Below, piece after piece: positions 29,173 to 39,400 of a DNA stretch of 64,000 nucleotides; the first letter of the stretch is position 1, and every line of letters starts with the position of its first letter. The notes under the pieces are model-generated. The model was not told the origin of the DNA. It ran no database searches and was given only the letters and a program-made list of their open reading frames with translations. The position numbers and the translations under genes were made by a program. Source of the stretch: Teratosphaeria epicoccoides (lineage: Eukaryota > Ascomycota > Dothideomycetes > Mycosphaerellales > Teratosphaeriaceae); contig JADDMT010000039.1 in assembly GCA_021401465.1 (NCBI GenBank), positions 230,394 to 294,393 on the forward strand. The letters are read 5' to 3'.

Positions 29173-31356
29173 TCATTCCACAGCCTCCTTCAAAACTCCT
29201 CTCAGCCGCCCTTCCCTCAAAGCCTCATAGATGACACCGATACGGGTCCCGATCGTACGCTTCTCCTCCGCACCAATATCGATGCCCTCGCGCTCCGAAC
29301 CCGAATACGTCGAGTGTTCCACCAGACCACGGTGCAGTGGGATGCGCAGCTCGTATCTGACGAAGCGGTATAGAGCTGCTGAGCCGCGGCCGAGGTATTG
29401 CAGTGTTGTGGTGTCACCAGACGCCGTGGTGATGTTGATGTGCTCTGCAGCTATGCGCGAGCGAGTTTCTCTGATTGAGGATGTGATGACGTCGCTAAGC
29501 TTGGAGGTCCAGGTGCTAAGGATGGACAAGTCGATCTGGCTCTTCTCCTGCCGCAGCAGTCCTTTGGTCAGTGGGATAATCGTCGCTTCAGCGGCCACTC
29601 GGGCACGGTCGGCGGTGTCTCTTGACTTATTGGCCGTGAGAGCACTTTGCAGCGTGCCCAGTAGTTCATGCAACACCTCCGCTGACAGGCCCGGGAAAGT
29701 GTCCTGAAACAACACCTTCGACTTGTCCTCAATGCTCCTCACATATTCCATCCACAGAATCTGCAAGTCCAGCGCCTGACAAACCACATACAAATACGCC
29801 GCCGTCATTAAAGACACTACTTCCACAGCCTCCATCGTGTACCGTGCGGAAATCAGGGCCAAAGAATTCACACTCTGGTTGTGCATCTCCGCACTCTGCA
29901 CATGCGAGCTCACCGGATTCGCCAAGAATGCCAGCTCAGACATGTACGCCGCGATATTGATATCCACGCCCTTGAACGTGAATGAGACGCTCGGCTCGTC
30001 AAAGCATAAGTTCGGCGCGAGATGTTTGTTCAGCATGGGGTTGATGAGCTCGGAGCTCTGGGCGAAGAGCAGCTTGCCGATCATTTGTAGCGACAACCGA
30101 GTCTTCTCCATCGCGGAGGTAACGGACGCGGCTTGGAAGTTTCCGCCGTGGTAGACGTGCTCATTCTCTGCGTCGACGAGTGGGTTATCGGTCGTGGAAT
30201 TCAGCTCGATTTCCATTTGGCGAGCGGCGAGCGCGAGGTCTTCAACTTGGGGTCCGAGCCATTGCGGTGCAGTGCGGAGTGCGTATCTGTCTTGGGCGAG
30301 GCCGGTGTTGGGAGCGCTGGAGCCGACGGCTAATTGAGAGCCAGTCAGGGCTTTCGAGATGTTCGATGCGACCTCGAGTTGGCCTGGGTGGGGTCGCGCG
30401 TTAGAGATGAAGGGGTGATAGTTCTTTGTATGGCCGTTGAGAGCTTCGGTGCACATGGCTGTTAAGGCCTGGGAGGCGAGCAGGAGCTGTTGAGACTCGT
30501 GGAGGGCTAGTACGGCTGCTGCACAGCTTACTGCAGTTCCGTTGATGAGGCCTAGGCCTTCTTTCGGTTCCATGACGAGGGGCGAGAGTCCGACGCGCTG
30601 AATTGCGATGTTGGCTGGCAGGATTTCACGGCCTGTGCCATCTTCGCGGCGGCAGTCGACGTAGATGTCGTTGCCGCCTTCGATAGCGGCCGCGATGTAG
30701 GAGAGCGGCTGCAGGTCGCCAGACGCGGATATCGAGCCTCTGAGGGGAATAATGGGGATGTAGTCCTTGTTGAGCAAGGTGATGATGGCTTCAAGAACAG
30801 AGAGCCGAACGGCTGAGTGACCACGCAACAGAGAGTTGCAGCGAGCTAGCATGGAGCCTCTGACGGTGGTACGAGGGAGGCTGTGGGCCTTGAGACTAGC
30901 CAATTTTTCAGACGAGATATCGAGGTGCCCTACGTCCGTCGAGAGGAGGACGCCGATGTTCTGGTGCTGGATGAGCGCTTTCTGCATGTTGCCGAGCTCG
31001 CTGCTTCTTGTGTCTGCGCTGCCACCGTATCCGGTGTTGATACCGTACACAACATTGCCTTCTTCCAGGTGCCGCTTGAGAAAGTCGACGCTGGCCGCCA
31101 CCCGCTCGTGGACTATAGGATCCGAACTGATGTTGACTATTGCGCCATGATAAGCGACTGCAACGACTTCGGCGAGTGTAAGGTCATTCCCGCTGATGGT
31201 GATGCTCGTGGGCTTGCCGGATCCGTTCTGCCCATAGTTGTTATGACCATCGCTGTTCAACGGTTCTGGGACTGGTCCAAGGTCCAGTAATTTGGCTTTC
31301 AAGCCTGGAGACACACTTGGCGTATGCTGTGCATTTACGACGTTTGAGGGCGCCAT
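29173..31356 (-). CDS. PAL: Phenylalanine ammonia-lyase
   Basis: A 727-residue single-exon gene, a usual length for fungal PAL. The MIO prosthetic group forms from Ala211-Ser212-Gly213 in GSISASGDLQPLSYI. The catalytic tyrosine lies in GINTGYGGSAD (Tyr110). Other family marks are NGTAVSCAAAVLALHES, QDRYALRTAPQWLGP and SAEMHNQSVNSLALISARYT. It deaminates phenylalanine (some enzymes also tyrosine) to trans-cinnamate and ammonia, feeding aromatic catabolism or secondary metabolism; substrate preference cannot be read reliably. The start is the first ATG of the frame. The genes on either side are a secreted peptide and a transporter, with no obvious pathway partners, so it does not look like part of a biosynthetic cluster. 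Confidence 0.95.
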   Translation of the reverse strand: MAPSNVVNAQHTPSVSPGLKAKLLDLGPVPEPLNSDGHNNYGQNGSGKPTSITISGNDLTLAEVVAVAYHGAIVNISSDPIVHERVAASVDFLKRHLEEGNVVYGINTGYGGSADTRSSELGNMQKALIQHQNIGVLLSTDVGHLDISSEKLASLKAHSLPRTTVRGSMLARCNSLLRGHSAVRLSVLEAIITLLNKDYIPIIPLRGSISASGDLQPLSYIAAAIEGGNDIYVDCRREDGTGREILPANIAIQRVGLSPLVMEPKEGLGLINGTAVSCAAAVLALHESQQLLLASQALTAMCTEALNGHTKNYHPFISNARPHPGQLEVASNISKALTGSQLAVGSSAPNTGLAQDRYALRTAPQWLGPQVEDLALAARQMEIELNSTTDNPLVDAENEHVYHGGNFQAASVTSAMEKTRLSLQMIGKLLFAQSSELINPMLNKHLAPNLCFDEPSVSFTFKGVDINIAAYMSELAFLANPVSSHVQSAEMHNQSVNSLALISARYTMEAVEVVSLMTAAYLYVVCQALDLQILWMEYVRSIEDKSKVLFQDTFPGLSAEVLHELLGTLQSALTANKSRDTADRARVAAEATIIPLTKGLLRQEKSQIDLSILSTWTSKLSDVITSSIRETRSRIAAEHINITTASGDTTTLQYLGRGSAALYRFVRYELRIPLHRGLVEHSTYSGSEREGIDIGAEEKRTIGTRIGVIYEALREGRLRGVLKEAVE

Positions 31357-31944
31357 GACAAGGATGAAAAATGTGCTTTTCCTCTTTCCGATACGCTCTT
31401 GAGACTGTCGGAGTGCTTGCTCAAGCTTACAACTAAAGCCGATGATGACCGTTTGACTTCAAGAAGTAACTGAGAGCCAACAGTGAGGAAAGCGCTGTTC
31501 AGCTCGCGTGCAGGAGGGCTTCGAGGAGAGAGTTGCTATCACCCACCGGCTGGGCAAACACCGACAAGGTCAACATGCTTTGATATGGTTATCTGCGCCG
31601 GGCATTGTGGTCTCGGGTTAATATTGCTTGGCTGTGTTCCTCTGTGCGTCTCGACTCTCTGCAGGGCGATTGATGCAGGTTCCACCGGGATTTGCCGCGG
31701 AAAGGAGCCTGCGATCATGGTCACCTCAGGCTTGAGTACGGCAATCGAACGCTTGTACTTCGCGAGGCAGATTAGTCATGAAGTGTGGCAAGTGTTTTTG
31801 ACTAAACTGTAGTCAACAATACCAGGTCTGCCGGGAGAGCGCTGTAACGCTCAAGAATATGGCAAGCTGCTTGCTTCATCTTACTAAGTACCTAGCCACA
31901 GAGTGAATGGGTCAAGTAATTCTAGCTAATTTATGCATTGATTC

Positions 31945-32095
31945 GTAGCTGATGTAACGCGGGGAAGTGAGCGGCAATTTAGCAGTTACTAGCAAGCTTG
32001 GTATCTAATTTAATTGACGATTCCTGGTTAAATTAGCTAGCAAGCTTGCTAATTGCTGACCTACCGCTAACTTCCTCGCATCACGTGATCAGTAC
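31945..32095. repeat. Long imperfect inverted repeat (hairpin / MITE-like)
   Basis: The left arm (31945-~32013) and the reverse complement of the right arm (~32028-32095) match over about 65 bp with small gaps; shared blocks are GCGGGGAAGT versus GCGAGGAAGT, AGCAAGCTTG, and CTAATTTAA, around a loop of some 14 bp. The AT content is above the surroundings. It could be a solo MITE, or the remains of one, rather than a functional hairpin. Confidence 0.65.
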
Positions 32096-32312
32096 TTTTT
32101 GAAAAACCAATCAGAGGGCAGAGTTGCGGTCAGATTTTCAGTAAGAGAGCAAGACAAGCTTGCCAACAATGGACTGGACCATTGCCGGCCTCGGGAAGAG
32201 AAGGGCCGAGCGGTGACTGTGTATACATGTACTCCGTAGGGTTGCCTGCCATCGTCGATCAGTATCAAGAAGGCGGCGACTTCATCCGCAATCAGCCACA
32301 CGGCGCGCTCAG

Positions 32313-32394
32313 AGTCTCAATTGACTAGACTTGCAATCAGTGTCTGGGCCGAGAGTCTCGATTGACTAGACTTGCAATCAGTGTCTGGGCCGAG
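32313..32394 (+). repeat. 41-bp tandem duplication
   Basis: Two adjacent copies of a 41-bp unit beginning AGTCTC[A/G]ATTGACTAG and ending CTGGGCCGAG. They differ at a single base (an A to G change at the seventh position), so the duplication is young. Confidence 0.95.
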
Positions 32395-33588
32395 CAGCCA
32401 CAGAGAGGGCATCTCATTGGGGAGTGATACGCTCCTTGATACCAGAGCACCAAGCGCCTATGGAGCGAGGCTGCAACGAGCAAGCCGCAGATACGATGAG
32501 CGTAACTCTGCGGTGTCAATGTTATCATGCGCTTGATGGAATGCTGACTCTTGCTGCGCTGGAAGGTTGTATCCAGGGTTCTCATTATGGCTGCGTCGCG
32601 GTAAGACATGCCATGGCGCGTCGTGTGAGACTCGAAACTTGAGGTGCAATACTGTGGACATTGCAAGCATAGTAGCAGACCTTAAAGAGTAAGCTGTGTT
32701 TCGGCTCTTCCACAAAAAGAACGATCACCTCTTTTTAGTGTCTCTCTTCGTGCGTCAGATCCGATTGCGTACAATCAACACCACAGCCTGTTGCGATAAC
32801 ATGTTTTGTCAGCTACATTCCCGCCATGCATCTCCGTCCTCAGCCTCGCCGGGGACTACTGCGCCCCGAAAGTGTATCTCCATAGTCCGCCAGCTCGGGC
32901 TTGACGAGCTCGAGAGAGCGTGACTCGGTAGACTGACGAGCAAGCATTATTCATCCCACGAAGTCAAGACGTCAAAATGCAAGAATGTCGCCCCCGCGTT
33001 CTGGAGTGAATCTTTAGTCGGTAAGATGGATCGCAGAAGTGTTTTCATGGAGTGAATGCGACTGGAATATTTGGTTCTCGGCGCCGGCCGAGGTCCTTGA
33101 GTTATAGTCTTCCGGGGGTCTGACCAGCCTGGTGAACGACTCAAAGTCAACTTCGTCGATCTTCCAAAGGTCCGGTGTTTGCGCAGTGCGCCTCTGCAGC
33201 ATCGAAGTCTGCCGATTGGATGTCCGCAAGTGACTGGTCCTTACGGAAGGCTGTCTGCCAATGGCATCGATCCTCCAAGTTGAGTTCTCCCGAATCCGGG
33301 ACCGCCCTCCATGAAACCGTACGTGTATGACCCCTAGAAGGAGGCAAAATGAGGAGAGGCTTTGGAAATTTAACGGGTGATCTACATCTCAAGATGAAGC
33401 CTACCATGCCAAGCGCGAATTATATACATCTTGCGGGCCTCTTATCACAACTGCAATAGCACTACCAAAGCAACATGTGGGTGGTGATGGTGCCGCTCTG
33501 GGACAATGTTTGGTATCGTAGGATATACATTGGCTAGGCAGTCTTCCGACTTCATTTTCAATGGCCTCACTGCACTCGTCCACACCGC

Positions 33589-35024
33589 ATGGCATCCACA
33601 GCAACCGCCAAGGAGTCGTTTGACGGCAGTCAGACAGAGAAGAGCACTAGTCTAAGTCTCAGTCACAGTCACTCTGAGCTAGGTTTCAGGCAAGCTCAGT
33701 CAGATGATATAGAGAACGGCATGGACCAGGCCAGACGACCTTCCGCCGACTCGACTGCATCAGCATCACCACCAGATGGCGGCTTCACGGCATGGCTTCA
33801 GGTCTTATGCGGCTTCATAATGTTTTGGCATGCTTGGGGTAAGTCGCACGGGAGGACGTCTTGCAGGGTTTCATTGTTAAAGTCGATTTGGCAGGCCTGG
33901 TCAACAGTTACGGTGTCTTCCAGCAATTCTATTCGATCGTCCTTCTCCCCACGGAGACCGACTCGAACATATCCTGGATAGGGTCATTAGAAGGAGCCCT
34001 CTTGGCACTGACCACCATCTTCGCTGGCCCATTGTTCGATGCTGGTCATGGCCGCAAGCTTGTCGTCGGCGGTAGCTTCCTCGTGGTCTTGGGCTTGATG
34101 ATGACAAGCCTTTGCACCAGATACTGGCAACTCATCCTTGCGCAGGGGTTGTGCACCGGTATTGGCGCAGGCGCCTTGTTCCTGGTAGCCGTGGCTGTGC
34201 TGCCGGCGTACTTCAAATCCAAACGAGCACTAGCCATCGGCATTGCTGCAGCTGGCAGTCCGCTGGGCGGCGTTGTCTATCCTATCGTCTTTCACTACCT
34301 GGTGCCAAGAGTCGGATTTGGCTGGACGACAAGGATCGTCGGGTGCATATCGTTAGCTTTGCTCGCGATTCCGTGTTTGTTCTTGAAACCTATTATGTCA
34401 AGAAAGACGACGGTCCGCAAGATCATCGATTTTTCTGGGTTTCGCGAACTTCGATTCAACCTCCTCTGCGTGGCGATCTTTTGTGGCAATTGTGGTCTCT
34501 ACGTACCGTTCTTCTACATCTCTCAGTATGCACAGAAGGAAGGATTCTCGCCGCGACTTGCATTCTACATGCTGCCAATGCTCTCTGCAGGTAGCATACT
34601 AGGCCGCATCGTTCCTGGATTCCTCGCAGACTACCTCGGTCCGTTGAATGTGCTCACAGTCTGCACTGCTGTCGCTGGCACACTTGGCTTGCTCTGGATA
34701 GCTGTCGGCAATTCATTACCAGGTCTCATTATATGGGCACTTCTATATGGCTGTTTCAGCGGGGCTTTCTTGTCACTTCAGCCTACAACGGTCGTCAGCA
34801 TCACCGACGATCTGAGCATTGTTGGTGGCAGGCTTGGGACGAGCACATTCTTCTGTGCGCTGGGAGTACTAGTGGGCACGCCAGTGGGTGGTGCCATACT
34901 TGGTCAGGCAGGCAGTTGGACGGGCATAGAGGTGTTTTGTGGTGCAATCCTGCTACTTGCGTCTCTGTTCGCCTTCCTCACAAGATGGTCACAAGCGGGA
35001 CTGAAAGTACAGGCCAAATCGTGA
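33589..35024 (+). CDS. MFS transporter, monocarboxylate-transporter (MCT/Mch) type
   Basis: Two exons, 33589-33838 and 33895-35024 (459 residues), with a 56-nt intron (GTAAGT...TTGGCAG) that splits a glycine codon. A Ser/Thr-rich cytosolic N-terminus of ~65 residues precedes PPDGGFTAWLQVLCGF, then after splicing GLVNSYGVFQQFY: the fungal MCT signature (DGG[FY]xW ... NSYGVFQ). About twelve hydrophobic helices follow, with GPLFDAGHGRKLVVGG in the first loop and GRIVPGFLADYLGPLNVL after the large central loop. Members carry monocarboxylates or riboflavin; the substrate is not readable here. It lies next to an oxalate-decarboxylase relic, which hints at a former organic-acid locus but is not proof. 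Confidence 0.9.
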
Positions 35025-35276
35025 GGCACAAAATAGCTCTATACATGATGTAACGCCATGCATGCAGTTTCCGATTCTGGCTCTGCTCTACGTCCAGAAA
35101 CTCCAATCGTCGATCCAGATGTGGCATTCAATGCGGCATCAGCGTAGCTGGACACGGTAAAGTTTGTTGCTGTCAAGTTCGTCTTACCCGGCACAATATA
35201 CCGCTTGGTCTTAGGCAGAGTGTCAATGAAGCTCTATGGCAGTTTCAGGGTAGCCTTGGATAGGCCTCACACCGGC

Positions 35277-35745
35277 TCAGGTTGTCATTGGGCAGCGCTC
35301 ACGTCCTAGTATCGTGGTGCTTGCAATACCTCTCATGTAGATCAGCGGCTCAGGGCCGACGTTCTGCACGTAATGCGATGGAACATCGGGTATACGGCCG
35401 ACGTCGCCAGCTTGATATTCGAAAGTGCGAGACGACTGCGGCCCAGTGAACACGGTCGCACGCTCTTGACCTTGGAAGAAGGTATTTCGCTCATCGCTTG
35501 TCAAATGCCAATGAATCTCACGCATCGCACCCAGCTCGATCGTGAAGAGCGCTACTGAGAAGTTGTTGGCGATAGAGAATGTATCAGGGTCGACAAGCTT
35601 GACACTGCCACCAGGCACGTAGTATGGCGAAAGTGCTGACGTCGGTCTGGAAATTCTTGGCTAGAACTTGCTTGGGGTTTCGCAAGAAGAGCTCGGTCAC
35701 CAGATCAGTGTCGTCCTCCGAAAAGTCGCCCATGCTCGTGTTGCA
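35277..35745 (-). pseudogene. Oxalate decarboxylase (bicupin) relic
   Basis: 35618-35277 encodes the second cupin of an oxalate decarboxylase: GGSVKLVDPDTFSIANN, GAMREIHWHLTSDER (two His and the Glu of the manganese site), TFEYQAGDVGRIPDVPSHYVQN (fourth ligand His). Just upstream and in another frame, 35730-35625 gives GDFSEDDTDLVTELF...NPKQVLAKNF, the segment that in intact enzymes joins the first cupin to the linker. The linker of ~50 residues that normally separates the two is missing, the frame changes at the join, and no first cupin is found upstream. This is a deleted, frameshifted remnant. Metal ligands of the remaining cupin are intact, so decay or deletion is probably recent. Intact enzymes convert oxalate to formate and CO2. 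Confidence 0.75.
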
Positions 35746-36417
35746 GGTAACGGAGCACATGAGATGACACCCAAAGGTCATCACGAGAGGCTGCTGCGCC
35801 CGAAGAAGACGACAATTTGAGACGGCAATGCCATAGCGGCACAGGAACAATGATATCTGAGGCCGCAATTAGAGTGGGAACAATGTCAAAGGTTGCGAGG
35901 ATGCAGATGCTACGCATGCATGCTCTCACTGCCAGCTTGAAGTTGAATTCCTCCGGACCATGGAGTATTCCGCCACTTGCATGTGGGCAAAGAAATTTGG
36001 AGTTGGACTTATGCTTCGAAGGAATCAAGATGCCCGTTGCGAAATCCTGCCGCGCCGTGGGTTATCGCGAGACCATCCTCCCATGCGACAATCCTACGGC
36101 GGTACATGTAACTCCTGTATATCGCCAGTCAAGCATAGAAGCCTTTCAGGTATCAAGCATAGAATTCTTTGGGGTAGATAGATCAGCAACATAGATCAAC
36201 TCATGCATGCAGCCACGCCGGGCTCGGGGTATCGATGATATAACTTTACGCAGCCCAATTAAGCGCCCGCGGCATATTGCGATTTGCCTGTAATGGCCCA
36301 ATGCTTCTAGAACCACCCTGACTCCACCAACACCCCAGCGCAGAGGCAGGCGCCCAAGATGCAGCTCTGACTTCCGCATAGTGCACCACTTACTAGCTCT
36401 CTAGCCGCCCTTGTCAT
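35746..36417. other. Spacer upstream of the decarboxylase relic
   Basis: The first cupin would be expected here on the minus strand but I see no trace. No other gene is visible. Confidence 0.5.
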
Positions 36418-39400
36418 CTATCTCACCTCAGCTACAGGCGCCTCCCAAGTAGCGATGTCCGATGCGAACGCACAATACCACCACTCACTAGCTCTCCATC
36501 CACCCTTCCACACTCCATCAACTTCCTTGCCAGCACCGAACCTCTGTGCCAAGCCCGTCTGCTCCATCCAGGTAAGCACCATCTCGATCTCAAATGCCCA
36601 CAGCTTATTGTCATGTGCCTTCTGAATGCCCTCCGTGACATATCCCGGCCTGAAAACCAAGAGCCAGAGGACTGAACGCAAGACCATGTCCCAGATCTCA
36701 TCTACCAGATTGCCGTGGATGTCAACCCAGAATGGAATCCTGAGGTCCTCTTTCTCATTGTGCGATGCGTTGCTCAAGGGCACCGGGATCTGCTGCAGTC
36801 CGTGCCGAGACGTAAATTTGGGCGTCCATCGGTAGATCAATGGAAATCTGAGGCGGGAAGGGTCTACGTTCTTGGAGTCGTATATTGTTTGAATACCGTC
36901 AATGCCCCAAACGCTGAGCCGCGGCATAGGTGCATCAATATCATTGTTCTGCTCTGGCAGCACAGAAGTGACCTTCAAATGTCCTTGAGACATCATGTTC
37001 GTTAGCACAACGATTTCTGAATCCCTCGTGTGCATGGTCAGCTCCAGCGAGTCATGAGTGTCAAAATGAGCGATGACGCGCTCACGAGCCGCAGCAACTT
37101 CTCGCAGATAGTTGCACTCCTCTTCAGGCCATCGACGGAACTGCTTGAGAGTGGCATTGTGTAGTCTGAAGTTCCGGCCTGGTACTTGAGAGCCGCCCTT
37201 CTCTTGGGTCAATATAGAATCCGCTTGCAGGCCGTTGACAGCACGTTTGATCATTTCATCTGAGAATTTGGTGGAGATCTTGCGTGTGGCGGCCGGACCA
37301 TTGTAGTTCTCGGACTTGGCCACGCTAACCGCGCGACACCACGACTTTAAGATTTCCAGTGATGCACTGCTCTCGAAGCTGGATTGACTCGTGAGAGGGA
37401 TACCTTCAATGTGTCGGAGAGCGTGAATTGCGCGTTGCTCACCGGAGACGGCGCGGAAGTGCTGCTCAAGATCCGGCTCAATCAAGGTCGCATGTGAAGA
37501 CATTATGAAATCATCTTCTAGGCCGTCGACAGACGCCGGCAGCTCGACCACCTGTCTCCTGGTTACTTGCGTCTGTCCCGGAGGCTGGACGCTGGACTGA
37601 GGGTCAATCCGCTTGACCCACTCCAGCACAGCAGGCCAATCAGTATTTTCCAGGTGCTGAAAATCGATGCTCGGCAAGTCTCCTTTCTCATACGCCTGAA
37701 GAAAAGGTTCGCGGATCGCCTCCTGAAGAGTCTCGACCCTCCCTTGACTCCCAACTCGCACGGGGTTCCAACGCTTTGAAAGATACTCAGGCTCATACCT
37801 GAAGGACATGGCATGGGCGACCAGCTCCCACTTGATCGAAGTCTGATACAGACCTCCGCAGAGAACACGGACGATCGCAACACTCATGAGCAAGTCTTCA
37901 CCGTCGGGAAAGCCTCTGACTCGTGGCCTTCCTCCAGACTTCCGCTTCGGTGCAGGCTGGCCGTTCGTCAATCGTGCCCTTTTCGTGGGATTAGTCTCAT
38001 CCTCTTCCGGCTCGAAGCCGCCGTCTGCATCAAATGGTAGATCGGTGACTTCCGCGTCACTTCCGAGCCTTTTGCGACTCCTGTATTTCCTGGGTGACCT
38101 GTCATCCGCGTCTGCTGGCGCGGACAAAGCATGCCATGAGACGGATGTCGAGGGTGCACCAACGACAACTCCTTGACGCGGCGTGTTGCTGGCGTCCGCC
38201 ACGGGTGCATTCATTGATGGCAGCATGCGCGCGATTTGCGGTGTATAACCAGCTTCAGCTGGCGTCCCAGCAGCTGGAGCGTCCCGCTCAATGATGTCTG
38301 CAACATTCCTGTATCGTCCGGCGCCAACGTGCAAGAGCTTGACTTCCGGGTGCGCCTGTTTGTACTCCTTGTCGTACCTCACAGAATTCTCTTTGAACTT
38401 CAGCTTGCCTCGCTTCAGATCTCTGGTAAGAGTCTTCAACTCAGAGGATAGTAGCCCTGCTTGCTGGGTGCCCCGTTTCGCATTGACATTTCTCACAGAG
38501 GACGGCAGGATGGGCTGATCATCGGGATCAGCTCCATGGACGTCTTCACCGTCGAAGACAGGATCTGAGTCTGCATCTTTGCCAGGGACTTCCAGCCGCT
38601 CCTGTTGAAAGAAGCTCGGTACTGAATATTCCACCCTTTCAGCCGCTTGCGCCCCACGCGCCTGCCCGGCGGCATCATTCGGAGCTCGCCTCTGACTCGG
38701 CTTTACTGTTTTGTGATACGTCCAACCATAGTTGTTGCTGCGCTCCCGATCATAGCGCTTGCTACCACCCCTCTTGAAAGGGTCACGGTACCCATCAGGC
38801 ATCCTGCCCCGTCTGTAGCGTCCGCCACCAATATGATAAAACTCTTCGTCTGGATGTGCATCTTTGAACTCCTTAGAAAAGTATTCCTGCTTCGGCAGGG
38901 GGGTCGGCTTGGGCTCGCCGCGGCTGTTATAATTCGCCGGCTTTGGTCCACGACGGTAAAGGCCTCCTGAGATGCGGTAGAATTCTTCGTTCGGATGAGC
39001 ATCAACGTAGGCTTTTGTGAAGCATGGAATCCCCGTGCTCATGATGTTTCGCTTTTGCTTTATGTTGGATGAAAAGGGCTTTTTGCCGCGACTGTAGTCT
39101 GGAGGACGAGGACCACGACGATAGCGGCCAGCGCCGACGTGATGGAAAACGTCGTCTGGATGCGCCAATGTGTATTCCTTGCTGACGAAGCTTTCTGGCG
39201 AGTCGAACTCCACAAGCTTGTCGAGTGTGAAACCTTCAGCATCTGGACCCGGGCTAGCAGTGATATGCGTCTCGGCTATTGTCAAGTTAATAAACTGCCA
39301 CTCTGCATTATTCGTAAGAAGGACGGCGCGGGTTCTCATATCGGCCTCCCAGGCGTAGACGCGGTCGACAATCGAGCTGAACTCATCTATGCCCGGCGTG

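Larger units (their letters stand above)
31357..33588. other. Intergenic 2.2 kb with palindromic and tandem repeats
   Basis: Contains the PAL promoter at the left, an AT-richer stretch with a long imperfect inverted repeat (31945-32095), a 41-bp tandem duplication (32313-32394), and further right minus-strand fragments at 33000-33400 that read like coding remnants (for example LWKIDEVDFESFTRLVRPPED) but are too short to assign. Confidence 0.5.
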
